Source: Acinetobacter sp. TGL-Y2
GTDB taxonomy: Bacteria; Pseudomonadota; Gammaproteobacteria; Pseudomonadales; Moraxellaceae
Direction of reading: 5' to 3'
Length of the DNA: 64,000 nt
NCBI RefSeq assembly: GCF_001612555.1
Contig: NZ_CP015110.1
Coordinates: forward strand, 3,100,001 to 3,164,000
Positions 18,201-25,665 of this stretch are shown piece after piece. The position numbers were made by a program, and so were the translations under genes. The notes under the pieces are model-generated. The model was not told the origin of the DNA. It worked only from the letters and a program-made list of their open reading frames with translations, and searched no databases. Each line of letters opens with the position of its first letter. Position 1 is the first letter of the stretch.

Positions 18201-21120
18201 CCAGATTGCGGTGGAACTCGCCTTCATTTCCAGCAAAGTCTAAGCCTTTAGCGATGAGATCTTGATCTAATGCATCGAGTTGGTCTTTATTCACCGCATC
18301 TTTGCCATCTTTGCCTGCAGTTAGATTGCTGATGCGTCCATCTTCTTGGAAGCTCACGCCATCTTTGCCGTCTTTGCCTTTAACGCCAATAGCACCATCT
18401 TTACCCACCAATGACATGCCTGGTAGGCCATCTTTACCATTGAATGAAATTGATGCATCTTTGCCATCTTTGCCAGTTACAGTCAGTCCTGAGAATTCTG
18501 GACGTTCTGCCATTTGCAGCATGATGTTGCCGTTTTCATCTGCTACGGTTTTGAGGTTTTGACCGCTGTATGTTCCTGCTGTCGTCGCTTCACCTTTGAT
18601 CGTGGTTTTTTCACCCAGATTGCGGTGGAACTCGCCTTCATTTCCAGCAAAGTCTAAGCCTTTAGCGATGAGATCTTGATCTAATGCATCGAGTTGGTCT
18701 TTATTCACCGCATCTTTGCCATCTTTGCCTGCAGTTAGATTGCTGATGCGTCCATCTTCTTGGAAGCTCACGCCATCTTTGCCGTCTTTGCCTTTAACGC
18801 CAATAGCACCATCTTTACCCACCAATGACATGCCTGGTAGGCCATCTTTACCATTGAATGAAATTGATGCATCTTTGCCATCTTTGCCAGTTACAGTCAG
18901 TCCTGAGAATTCTGGACGTTCTGCCATTTGCAGCATGATGTTGCCGTTTTCATCTGCTACGGTTTTGAGGTTTTGACCGCTGTATGTTCCTGCTGTCGTC
19001 GCTTCACCTTTGATCGTGGTTTTTTCACCCAGATTGCGGTGGAACTCGCCTTCATTTCCAGCAAAGTCTAAGCCTTTAGCGATGAGATCTTGATCTAATG
19101 CATCGAGTTGGTCTTTATTCACCGCATCTTTGCCATCTTTGCCTGCAGTTAGATTGCTGATGCGTCCATCTTCTTGGAAGCTCACGCCATCTTTGCCGTC
19201 TTTGCCTTTAACGCCAATAGCACCATCTTTACCCACCAATGACATGCCTGGTAGGCCATCTTTACCATTGAATGAAATTGATGCATCTTTGCCATCTTTG
19301 CCAGTTACAGTCAGTCCTGAGAATTCTGGACGTTCTGCCATTTGCAGCATGATGTTGCCGTTTTCATCTGCTACGGTTTTGAGGTTTTGACCGCTGTATG
19401 TTCCTGCTGTCGTCGCTTCACCTTTGATCGTGGTTTTTTCACCCAGATTGCGGTGGAACTCGCCTTCATTCCCAGCAAAGTCTAAGCCTTTAGCGATGAG
19501 ATCTTGATCTAATGCATCGAGTTGGTCTTTATTCACCGCATCTTTGCCATCTTTGCCTGCAGTTAGATTGCTGATGCGTCCATCTTCTTGGAAGCTCACG
19601 CCATCTTTGCCGTCTTTGCCTTTAACGCCAATAGCACCATCTTTACCCACCAATGACATGCCTGGTAGGCCATCTTTACCATTGAATGAAATTGATGCAT
19701 CTTTGCCATCTTTGCCAGTTACAGTCAGTCCTGAGAATTCTGGACGTTCTGCCATTTGCAGCATGATGTTGCCGTTTTCATCTGCTACGGTTTTGAGGTT
19801 TTGACCGCTGTATGTTCCTGCTGTCGTCGCTTCACCTTTGATCGTGGTTTTTTCACCCAGATTGCGGTGGAACTCGCCTTCATTCCCAGCAAAGTCTAAG
19901 CCTTGATCAATAGAAGTAATCGTCAGTTTATTACCATTTTGATCTAGCTTTATATTTTTTCCAGCTACAAATTCAAACGTATCTCCAGATTTTATATCGC
20001 TTGTTGTTCCAGATGTTTTTGCGATCCAACCTGTTTGTTTTAATTGTGCGACATTTACAGCATCTGTATCTTTTGTACCTGCTGCTAAGTTTGTAATCTG
20101 TCTAGTTGCATTATTTGCAGCATCACCAACAGAAATACTGCCATTTGAAGACGTGCCAAGCCCATTATTTGTTTTCGTAAATGGGTTGTATCCTGCAACA
20201 CCCCCAGCAATATTAGCAACAGAACCATTACCAATGGCAATCGTATCATCAGCCATAGTTTTGGCATTAGATCCGATCACTATGCTATTTTTACCCGATG
20301 CCTTAGAGTTATTACCAACAACAAAGGTATTATCAGATACCGTACTACTAAGATTCCCTAAAATGTACGATGAACTAACGGAACTTATACTATTAGATAT
20401 ACCAAAAGCTCCAGATTCAAAACCTTGAATATTATTTGATGTCCCTAATACTGAAGAGTGTTGACCTGATACAGTATTTTTATGACCAAAGGCCGAGCTT
20501 TGAGCTGCGTTTACATTATTTTCGTGACCAAATGCCGAGCTTTGAGCTGCCTCAACATTATTTGAAAAACCAAATGCTAATGATTGTAGTTTAGACGCAA
20601 CATTACCGCCCCCAAAAGCATGGGATTCTGAACCTAGAGCTTTGTTACCATAACCAATAGCTGTACCAGCTGGTGTAAAATATGTATAAATTACATTGCC
20701 AATTTGTTCTTTTCCATCAAAAGAACCACCACTACTTTCGTTTAAGAAACCAACAGCTGTACCTGCATAGGCTATACCTACTGTATTACCACCACCGATG
20801 ACTACACTTCCTGCCTTTGTAGTGTCATCTTTCGCTTTATTGTTCACCACTTTATTTTTATCAGTTACAAATCCTGTTCCTATTGGATCTGGATTTGGAA
20901 CTTCTATATTAATCGTAGCGTTCGCTAAATTAGACATGCTGATTAAAATTGAAGCCGCCAAAACATGTAAAGCGGTTTGAGGGTATGCGTTAGCTTTCAG
21001 AGGAGTTAAAACTTTCGTTTTAGTTGTTCTACCTTTATTTTTTGATAATGATGCCGCTTCAGAAACAACAACAAATTGTTCCTTAACTTTACTCCAAATT
21101 ACTCTAAATACTTTATTCAC
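12256..21120 (-). CDS. Giant trimeric autotransporter adhesin (AtaA/YadA class)
   Basis: About 2,954 residues, forming a homotrimeric surface fibre. The extended signal peptide (ESPR) begins NKVFRVIWSKVKEQFVVVSE, so the GTG at 21120 is preferred to the GTG at 21132. A YadA-like head of GxNN/SxAFG beta-roll repeats spans about 95-310. A neck/HANS-type segment (DAVNVAQLKQTGW) follows. Sixteen near-identical 138-residue units occupy about 407-2614, each with GKDG motifs, short Gly-X-Y runs and a DAVNKDQLDAL neck. After further stalk, neck and coiled-coil parts comes the C-terminal YadA membrane anchor (about the last 70 residues, GKWTYAVGAAHYNEKTAIG). It forms a unit with tpgA. A role in attachment or autoagglutination is inferred from the family. 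Confidence 0.95.
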   Translation of the reverse strand: MNKVFRVIWSKVKEQFVVVSEAASLSKNKGRTTKTKVLTPLKANAYPQTALHVLAASILISMSNLANATINIEVPNPDPIGTGFVTDKNKVVNNKAKDDTTKAGSVVIGGGNTVGIAYAGTAVGFLNESSGGSFDGKEQIGNVIYTYFTPAGTAIGYGNKALGSESHAFGGGNVASKLQSLAFGFSNNVEAAQSSAFGHENNVNAAQSSAFGHKNTVSGQHSSVLGTSNNIQGFESGAFGISNSISSVSSSYILGNLSSTVSDNTFVVGNNSKASGKNSIVIGSNAKTMADDTIAIGNGSVANIAGGVAGYNPFTKTNNGLGTSSNGSISVGDAANNATRQITNLAAGTKDTDAVNVAQLKQTGWIAKTSGTTSDIKSGDTFEFVAGKNIKLDQNGNKLTITSIDQGLDFAGNEGEFHRNLGEKTTIKGEATTAGTYSGQNLKTVADENGNIMLQMAERPEFSGLTVTGKDGKDASISFNGKDGLPGMSLVGKDGAIGVKGKDGKDGVSFQEDGRISNLTAGKDGKDAVNKDQLDALDQDLIAKGLDFAGNEGEFHRNLGEKTTIKGEATTAGTYSGQNLKTVADENGNIMLQMAERPEFSGLTVTGKDGKDASISFNGKDGLPGMSLVGKDGAIGVKGKDGKDGVSFQEDGRISNLTAGKDGKDAVNKDQLDALDQDLIAKGLDFAGNEGEFHRNLGEKTTIKGEATTAGTYSGQNLKTVADENGNIMLQMAERPEFSGLTVTGKDGKDASISFNGKDGLPGMSLVGKDGAIGVKGKDGKDGVSFQEDGRISNLTAGKDGKDAVNKDQLDALDQDLIAKGLDFAGNEGEFHRNLGEKTTIKGEATTAGTYSGQNLKTVADENGNIMLQMAERPEFSGLTVTGKDGKDASISFNGKDGLPGMSLVGKDGAIGVKGKDGKDGVSFQEDGRISNLTAGKDGKDAVNKDQLDALDQDLIAKGLDFAGNEGEFHRNLGEKTTIKGEATTAGTYSGQNLKTVADENGNIMLQMAERPEFSGLTVTGKDGKDASISFNGKDGLPGMSLVGKDGAIGVKGKDGKDGVSFQEDGRISNLTAGKDGKDAVNKDQLDALDQDLIAKGLDFAGNEGEFHRNLGEKTTIKGEATTAGTYSGQNLKTVADENGNIMLQMAERPEFSGLTVTGKDGKDASISFNGKDGLPGMSLVGKDGAIGVKGKDGKDGVSFQEDGRISNLTAGKDGKDAVNKDQLDALDQDLIAKGLDFAGNEGEFHRNLGEKTTIKGEATTAGTYSGQNLKTVADENGNIMLQMAERPEFSGLTVTGKDGKDASISFNGKDGLPGMSLVGKDGAIGVKGKDGKDGVSFQEDGRISNLTAGKDGKDAVNKDQLDALDQDLIAKGLDFAGNEGEFHRNLGEKTTIKGEATTAGTYSGQNLKTVADENGNIMLQMAERPEFSGLTVTGKDGKDASISFNGKDGLPGMSLVGKDGAIGVKGKDGKDGVSFQEDGRISNLTAGKDGKDAVNKDQLDALDQDLIAKGLDFAGNEGEFHRNLGEKTTIKGEATTAGTYSGQNLKTVADENGNIMLQMAERPEFSGLTVTGKDGKDASISFNGKDGLPGMSLVGKDGAIGVKGKDGKDGVSFQEDGRISNLTAGKDGKDAVNKDQLDALDQDLIAKGLDFAGNEGEFHRNLGEKTTIKGEATTAGTYSGQNLKTVADENGNIMLQMAERPEFSGLTVTGKDGKDASISFNGKDGLPGMSLVGKDGAIGVKGKDGKDGVSFQEDGRISNLTAGKDGKDAVNKDQLDALDQDLIAKGLDFAGNEGEFHRNLGEKTTIKGEATTAGTYSGQNLKTVADENGNIMLQMAERPEFSGLTVTGKDGKDASISFNGKDGLPGMSLVGKDGAIGVKGKDGKDGVSFQEDGRISNLTAGKDGKDAVNKDQLDALDQDLIAKGLDFAGNEGEFHRNLGEKTTIKGEATTAGTYSGQNLKTVADENGNIMLQMAERPEFSGLTVTGKDGKDASISFNGKDGLPGMSLVGKDGAIGVKGKDGKDGVSFQEDGRISNLTAGKDGKDAVNKDQLDALDQDLIAKGLDFAGNEGEFHRNLGEKTTIKGEATTAGTYSGQNLKTVADENGNIMLQMAERPEFSGLTVTGKDGKDASISFNGKDGLPGMSLVGKDGAIGVKGKDGKDGVSFQEDGRISNLTAGKDGKDAVNKDQLDALDQDLIAKGLDFAGNEGEFHRNLGEKTTIKGEATTAGTYSGQNLKTVADENGNIMLQMAERPEFSGLTVTGKDGKDASISFNGKDGLPGMSLVGKDGAIGVKGKDGKDGVSFQEDGRISNLTAGKDGKDAVNKDQLDALDQDLIAKGLDFAGNEGEFHRNLGEKTTIKGEATTAGTYSGQNLKTVADENGNIMLQMAERPEFSGLTVTGKDGKDASISFNGKDGLPGMSLVGKDGAIGVKGKDGKDGVSFQEDGRISNLTAGKDGKDAVNKDQLDALDQDLIAKGLDFAGNEGEFHRNLGEKTTIKGEATTAGTYSGQNLKTVADENGNIMLQMAERPEFSGLTVTGKDGKDASISFNGKDGLPGMSLVGKDGAIGVKGKDGKDGVSFQEDGRISNLTAGKDGKDAVNMEQLQELTNTVNSGWNLKTGGDAEKVASGDTVQFNGNGGVKVTNNGLEVQIALEDKFTVGDKIHIDGVNGSINVGKVDVNGDQGVIDGLTNTTWDSDDITSGRAATEDQLAQVSNNLSKNVDSAKTEVKNGTNIVVNKEIDSKDGHAIYVVATEKDVSFNSVTSENINVGDVHISADGINAGGNKISGIADGAVNQDSTEAINGSQLHNIGQDIADHFGGNSTIDNNGNISAPTYNVADGNYNNVGDALGAIDGRVANLSNNLEQAFRYTNNRIDKLEDNLSTGIAATAALEQAPFISGKWTYAVGAAHYNEKTAIGATLRRTADNGRWSLTGGVAGGTDGSPLVRIGVSSVIN
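13279..19902 (-). repeat. Sixteen tandem 414-bp repeats inside the adhesin gene
   Basis: Units begin at the GGC of GLDFAGNEG at 19902, 19488, 19074 and so on down to 13692, with an exact 414-bp period. The last unit diverges only in its final ~43 bp (below 13322), where the neck changes to NMEQLQELTN. By eye the only difference among units is one synonymous third-codon position (GGA or GGG in AGNEG). There is no intervening spacer. Confidence 0.97.
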
Positions 21121-21471
21121 AAAAAATACCACTTTAAAAATGGCACATTGTTTAAACCTACAATGTACACAAAAAAACCAAAAAAAACTTTACTTTTTAG
21201 AAAAAGTAATGAGTCTTTTAAACCGTCTTTATAAGAATCGCGGATTATATATATCAAAATTTAATATACATATATATATTATATGTATTATATATAACTT
21301 ATTATAATGTATGAAAATTTAATTAATTTTCATACACTTCCAAAGTGAAATTTAACCATTCGTTAAAATAATTTTAATTAAAATAGATAATATAGGTAAT
21401 AAAAAAACTGTATTTTTTTGATTAGATCTCTTTCATAAATCAAAAAATGATCTACCTTTTGCTTATTATTT
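21121..21471 (-). promoter_or_regulatory. Very AT-rich leader region of the adhesin gene
   Basis: A 351-bp region upstream of the adhesin. A 12-bp perfect dyad (TGTATGAAAATT / AATTTTCATACA, 5-nt centre) lies at 21308-21336. A TATATA-rich tract covers 21247-21305. A smaller dyad (ACATTGT / ACAATGT) at 21145-21166 would lie in the 5' leader. No promoter can be assigned with confidence because of the base composition. No gene is seen. Confidence 0.4.
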
Positions 21472-22156
21472 GAGCCGAAGAATCTTGAACAATCATGCAT
21501 AATCTTTGAATGAAATACATTGACTCAAAGAAGCTTTCTGAATCACAGTTTAAGCGATATACAGGCATCTCATGGTCAACCTTCTATTTAATGGTTGACC
21601 AATTGCAGAAGCATGTTCCTACGAAAAGCAGACCACCCAAATTGAGCATAAAGGATCAGATACTCCTGTGCTTAAATTATTGGCGTGAATACCGAACATT
21701 GTTCCATGTCGCAATAAGTTATGGTGTATCAGAGCCTACTGCTCCAAGAGTCATACGCCATGTGGAGGATTGCTTAATCAAGTCGGATCTATTTCACTTA
21801 CCGAAGAGCTTACCTGAAGGTGAAGGTATAGATTGGAATATGGTAATCGTTGATGCCACGGAAATTCCAATACAAAGACCTAAAAAAACAGAAGAAAAGC
21901 TATAGTGGCAAGAAAAAAGCTCATACTTTCAAAGTTCAGGTCATTATTCATTATAAAACTCAGAAAATTTTAAGTTTATGCACTGATCGCGGTTCAGTAC
22001 ATGATTTTGAACTGTTTAAATACAACTTGAATCAGATTCCTAATGGTTCATTTGTTCTTGCAGATAAAGGTTATCAAGGGATTTATGCAGTGCCGAGAAT
22101 AGCCTATTGCCATTAAAAGCAAAAAACGCTGTAAATTAGATCCTAAGCTAAAAATC
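21472..22156 (+). mobile_element. IS5-family element, 3' part lost
   Basis: Begins near GAGCCGAAG at 21472, a typical IS5-group GAG end, and carries a transposase reading frame from 21510. The sequence stops exactly where an IS1-family end begins (22157), in the middle of the transposase (reading ...KRCKLDPKLKI). The 3' part of the element is not found beyond the IS1 copy, so it was lost by deletion. The left end is placed by pattern only. Confidence 0.75.
21510..22156 (+). pseudogene. Broken IS5-family transposase
   Basis: A DDE transposase in three pieces. 21510 to about 21887 reads normally (helix-turn-helix region, then MVIVDATEIPIQRP with the first catalytic Asp). A seven-A run at 21882-21888 then moves the frame by one; six A would restore it. 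The frame continues to about 22093 (LADKGYQGIYAV) and returns to the first frame for NSLLPLKAKKRCKLDPKLK before the IS1 junction. The DKGY segment carries the second Asp. Two frame breaks and a missing end mean it is inactive. Confidence 0.85.
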
Positions 22157-22164
22157 GGTAGTGT

Positions 22165-22629
22165 CTAAATATGACGTGTTAACCACTTATCTTTCATGTC
22201 TTGATTGTATTTTAATAAAAACATATGCAAGACAGCTTCATGATTTTCTTTCTTCTTCGAAAAGCTTAAAGTTTTCCGTGTAAAACGTCCCAAGCGATTT
22301 CTTAATGTGGCATTGAACCGCTCAACATGGTTTGTTAAACCTGTATGTTTACCTACAGAGCGATGGGTATTCGGATCAAACACCTCAGCATAACTTGACC
22401 AATAATCACTACATGTTGCTAAATTAAAGTAGGCTGTGGGAATACGGCAACATAAATCTGTACACGTTTTATCATTGCGCTGACCACACACATAAGCGAC
22501 GACCTGACGTGTACGACGGCATAGTGCAATCCAACTCCAAACCTTATGACGACGAGCTTTTACAAAGCTCCACAGTTCATCCAGTTCTAGAACATCTGTT
22601 GGATGAGCATCAAGTAATTCGTCACTCAA
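22165..22629 (-). CDS. insB: IS1-family InsB transposase part
   Basis: A 154-residue catalytic half of the IS1 transposase. It shows DVLELDELWSFV (first acidic residues), DYWSSYAEV (second Asp region) and HVERFNATLRNRLGRFTRKTLSFS with the C-terminal Glu/Arg signature. Its start overlaps the end of insA by 8 bp. An A6G run within the final codons of insA could allow a -1 shift to give the InsAB fusion normally needed for transposition. It looks intact. Confidence 0.92.
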   Translation of the reverse strand: MSDELLDAHPTDVLELDELWSFVKARRHKVWSWIALCRRTRQVVAYVCGQRNDKTCTDLCCRIPTAYFNLATCSDYWSSYAEVFDPNTHRSVGKHTGLTNHVERFNATLRNRLGRFTRKTLSFSKKKENHEAVLHMFLLKYNQDMKDKWLTRHI

Positions 22630-22903
22630 TTTCCTGTTGTTTACTTTTTTCTATCCATCCCATGAGCGTTTGAGGTGCAACACCAAATAGACGCTGCATG
22701 CCTCTTAAACTGCCTCGTTCAAGATAAGTATTGATGATGAGTTCTTTTTGCTCTTCGGTATATTTGATTTTAGGTTTGAGCACACTTGATCGACCGCAAT
22801 CTTTACATCTGAACTGCGCATTCCCGCTTTTATTATGCCCATTCTTATAAATATTTGCTGATTGGCAACGGGTACATAAGTAGCTTATCGTTTCTATGAT
22901 CAT
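22622..22903 (-). CDS. insA: IS1-family InsA protein
   Basis: A 93-residue DNA-binding half with a CxxC zinc-finger pattern (YLCTRCQSAN, QFRCKDCGRSS) and a helix-turn-helix (RGSLRGMQRLFGVAPQTLMGWI). In IS1 it binds the ends and represses transcription when made alone. Overlaps insB. Confidence 0.92.
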   Translation of the reverse strand: MIIETISYLCTRCQSANIYKNGHNKSGNAQFRCKDCGRSSVLKPKIKYTEEQKELIINTYLERGSLRGMQRLFGVAPQTLMGWIEKSKQQEIE

Positions 22904-23098
22904 ATTTAATATCTGTTACTCAGGTATTCTCTGGATTATTCTAGATTAAACCACGTTAATTTTGCACACTACCGTTTTTTTATCATGCTTAAACATGGCT
23001 TAAAACCTGATCATCACGACAATAAAGCATAAAATAAGTTGATTGGTCGTTTTTTGGCTTGTGTTTTGGTCAAAAAACGCTATTATTCTCTCCACGTT

Positions 23099-23174
<76 letters not shown>

Positions 23175-23195
23175 TTTTATACTTAGCCTCGCTTT

Positions 23196-24089
23196 TTAGT
23201 GGGGCTTTGTTGTTTCTGGCGTTCGGTGATTCTCATCACGCTTTTTTGCTGTGATTTGAACATAGTCGATCAAACCTTCCGTATATAATTTTTGACACAA
23301 CTTGGCTGTCATTTCAATTTTAAAGCGATCCATATGCTTATTTAAAGTAAGTTCTACTGGCGATTTTTTGGGTGTGGCTTGTTGTTGTTTTTGAATATAA
23401 TGAGAAAAACCGGACAAAACTGGCTCAGTTAACTGTTCAATTTGAATCTCATCATAGCCATGTTGCCAAAGTAACTGCTCAATCTGTTGCGCCGTATTTA
23501 AATCAGACAAACACACATCTGCACACTTTAACAGAGCTTGGTATTTCAGTTTCTGTACTGCACTTAAAGCATCAAATTTTTCAGTCAAACTCAAGCTATG
23601 AAAACCAAGACGTCCTTGTGAATTTAAAATATTCGAGACTGAGTTCAGAAATGAATTTAAATTATAGTGATAGGCTGCATCTATACATAAAATCACGTCA
23701 AATTTAAATTCAAAGTTCCGTACATTTAAATTAAAAAAGGAAGTGCACTGAATACGGTGGATAAAGTCCAGATTGTGCTGAATGAGGCTGACACAATGCG
23801 CTTGCAGTTCAACCGCCTCAATGTGCCGGACATGATATTGCTCATTCCACAATTGCAGACTTGCCCCTTGTCCACAGCCTAAATCCAGCACTCGATCGTT
23901 TGAAGTTAAATGTACGGCATCTGCCAAGCGTGATGCTAAACGGCGGCATGCGTGTGGATAAGATGTTGTTTTAGCATCCCAATAGCCCAAATTGCTCCAA
24001 GCAATTAAATTCTCATCCCCCAACATTTTCGAATTGATCGCATATTTATGTTGGGGTTTAGATTGAAACATTGCTTGAAGCCATTGCAT
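23196..24089 (-). CDS. Class I SAM-dependent methyltransferase
   Basis: A 297-residue Rossmann-fold methyltransferase. Motif I is VLDLGCGQGASL (about 67-78), with the acidic end of strand 2 in HIEAVELQAH and motif IV around FDVILCIDAAYHY. The C-terminal part is helical, and overall it resembles cyclopropane-synthase-like or tocopherol-like small-molecule methyltransferases; the substrate is unknown. The gene begins 3 bp after the stop of the upstream flavoprotein, so the two form one operon and may act in one pathway. Confidence 0.88.
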   Translation of the reverse strand: MQWLQAMFQSKPQHKYAINSKMLGDENLIAWSNLGYWDAKTTSYPHACRRLASRLADAVHLTSNDRVLDLGCGQGASLQLWNEQYHVRHIEAVELQAHCVSLIQHNLDFIHRIQCTSFFNLNVRNFEFKFDVILCIDAAYHYNLNSFLNSVSNILNSQGRLGFHSLSLTEKFDALSAVQKLKYQALLKCADVCLSDLNTAQQIEQLLWQHGYDEIQIEQLTEPVLSGFSHYIQKQQQATPKKSPVELTLNKHMDRFKIEMTAKLCQKLYTEGLIDYVQITAKKRDENHRTPETTKPH

Positions 24090-24092
24090 GCT

Positions 24093-25415
24093 TTAGTAAC
24101 CGAGTTCAGGTGCGACCTCAACTGTAGGTTTTAATCCCACAAAGGGCAAGGGTGCATTGAACACTTCACCAATATGCATCGCTGAAGTCACTGCAGATTC
24201 TAAAATAGGCAAGCCTTCGCATGACCAAGAACCACAGTAGAACACTTTACGATTGGGTTGTTTATGACGGATCTGTAATTCTTGACTGAGCATTAATGTT
24301 TTACTGTCTACCACAGCGCGGGTGAGCTTGACTGTTGAAATGATTTTCTTCGGATCAATATCCACCACAGGTTTCCATGTTTGGAACACTGGAGATTTAC
24401 CCACAAGGCTTGGTTCAATGGAGTTTAGCCAAACGGTGAAATGCTGTTTGGTAAATTTACGATCCATCATGTAGCTCAGTACGCACCAATCTTTGCGGTT
24501 GACCGGCATTACCACGGGATCGGTATGAATCACCAGCTCACCATCAACAAACTTAAACTGTTTCAACAATGCTAAGTCATCTGCAAATTGTTCATTATTT
24601 AAAAATTGATCAATTTTATTGGTCGGTGTTGCAATGACCACACGATCAAACAACTCAGACTCGCCCTTAGCATTTTCAACAAAAATCTGTTCGCCCTGCT
24701 CTTCAACTTTGCTAATGGCAACGCCACTGCGAAGTTCAATATCGCCCACGAGTTTGTCGACAAAAGCCGGTGTGCCGCCTTGTAAACGCAGCAGCGCATC
24801 ACCATCGGTCAATTGGCGTAAAAATACCAACAGGGGCTTCGCAGGCCACTCCCCTATAGATTTTTCATCACAGGTACAAATGGTATACAGCACAGGCATC
24901 ACCGCGCCATGCCAAAACACTTCTTCAATCTGATTTAAAGCCATAAACTCAGCTAAAGTAATGTCTTGGGTGTCTGATTTAAAAAATTGTTTAATGGCTG
25001 TTTTGAGTTGCAACATGCCCTTCACCAAACGCCAGCCATACTGTTTAATGCCTTTACGATTATTGATGATTGGAAAGTTACCAATACGCGTTCGTGACGT
25101 GGTTAACCACGTTTCTATTTTTTCTTCAAATAACCAACTACACGACATATAGGTACGTACAGGGAACGTTTTAATGCCCAAATGTGTCGCAAGGCTTAAG
25201 GTGTTTTTCCACAGCATCGGGTTCATCACCCGCAGTGGTGAATCAATATTGCCACCTTCATAAGCCAAACTGTAGCTGTCCATGCCGCGGCCTGGGAGCG
25301 CTTCAAAAATAGTGATTTGATGTCCGGCATCTTTGAGAATTCTCGCGGTCGCCAACCCAGCCATACCACTTCCTATCACTGCTATTTTCAAAATTATTAT
25401 CCGAGAGTTAATCAT
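24093..25415 (-). CDS. FAD-dependent amine-oxidase-like oxidoreductase
   Basis: About 440 residues. The N-terminal dinucleotide-binding motif IAVIGSGMAGLATARIL is followed by ITIFEA and a RxGMDSYS-like loop, as in NAD(P)-binding amine oxidase/phytoene-desaturase-like proteins. A second nucleotide motif region is near FDRVVIATPTNKI. The encoded start at 25415 adds about ten residues; a TTG immediately before KIAVIGSG could be the real start, with neither having a strong ribosome site. It is translationally close to the methyltransferase. Similar flavoprotein-methyltransferase pairs modify lipids or small molecules, but the substrate is not visible here. Confidence 0.85.
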   Translation of the reverse strand: MINSRIIILKIAVIGSGMAGLATARILKDAGHQITIFEALPGRGMDSYSLAYEGGNIDSPLRVMNPMLWKNTLSLATHLGIKTFPVRTYMSCSWLFEEKIETWLTTSRTRIGNFPIINNRKGIKQYGWRLVKGMLQLKTAIKQFFKSDTQDITLAEFMALNQIEEVFWHGAVMPVLYTICTCDEKSIGEWPAKPLLVFLRQLTDGDALLRLQGGTPAFVDKLVGDIELRSGVAISKVEEQGEQIFVENAKGESELFDRVVIATPTNKIDQFLNNEQFADDLALLKQFKFVDGELVIHTDPVVMPVNRKDWCVLSYMMDRKFTKQHFTVWLNSIEPSLVGKSPVFQTWKPVVDIDPKKIISTVKLTRAVVDSKTLMLSQELQIRHKQPNRKVFYCGSWSCEGLPILESAVTSAMHIGEVFNAPLPFVGLKPTVEVAPELGY

Positions 25416-25630
25416 TTTTTTTATTATGCGGTAATTGATTACAAATCACGGTATTAAAAACTGCCATATTTTTAATTTTCAAAAGTAGCATTACAAAGTA
25501 ATTCAGCATCAACTTAAAAGAGATATGCATTCAGATTCAGAAATAAAATAAAAACTCTAATTTTTTCACATATTTAAAAAAAACCTTTAAAAACAATAGA
25601 TATATTTTCACCAAATATTAAAAAATAGTA

Positions 25631-25659
25631 TTTACAAGGCCAATATTTTAAACTATGAT
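25631..25659 (+). promoter_or_regulatory. Sigma-70 promoter of the orphan RNA
   Basis: -35 TTTACA (25631-25636), exact 17-nt spacer, -10 TATGAT (25654-25659); each hexamer matches consensus at five of six positions. The predicted start is near 25666. Confidence 0.7.
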
Positions 25660-25665
25660 ACGCAC

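Larger units (their letters stand above)
22157..22973 (-). mobile_element. Complete IS1-family element (817 bp)
   Basis: Ends GGTAGTGT at 22157 and its complement ACACTACC finishing at 22973. It holds insA and insB on the minus strand. The two flanks (TAAAAATC and GTTTTTTT) show no target duplication, so the copy has undergone a flanking deletion or rearrangement, which also explains the missing end of the IS5-family fragment. Confidence 0.88.

Noticed and set aside
13334..19804. Sixteen identical 86-codon open frames on the plus strand inside the adhesin
   Set aside because: They are the antisense of the repeated adhesin codons, preserved only because the repeat is preserved. No ribosome sites and implausible Pro/Ser/Leu composition.
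13279..19902. Long repeat array as a CRISPR or satellite
   Set aside because: Units are 414 bp, contiguous, without spacers and in frame with the adhesin.
21882..21888. Programmed frameshift in the IS5-family transposase
   Set aside because: The shift needed is +1 (or -2), not the usual -1, and a second frame break and a missing end follow, so mutation is more likely.
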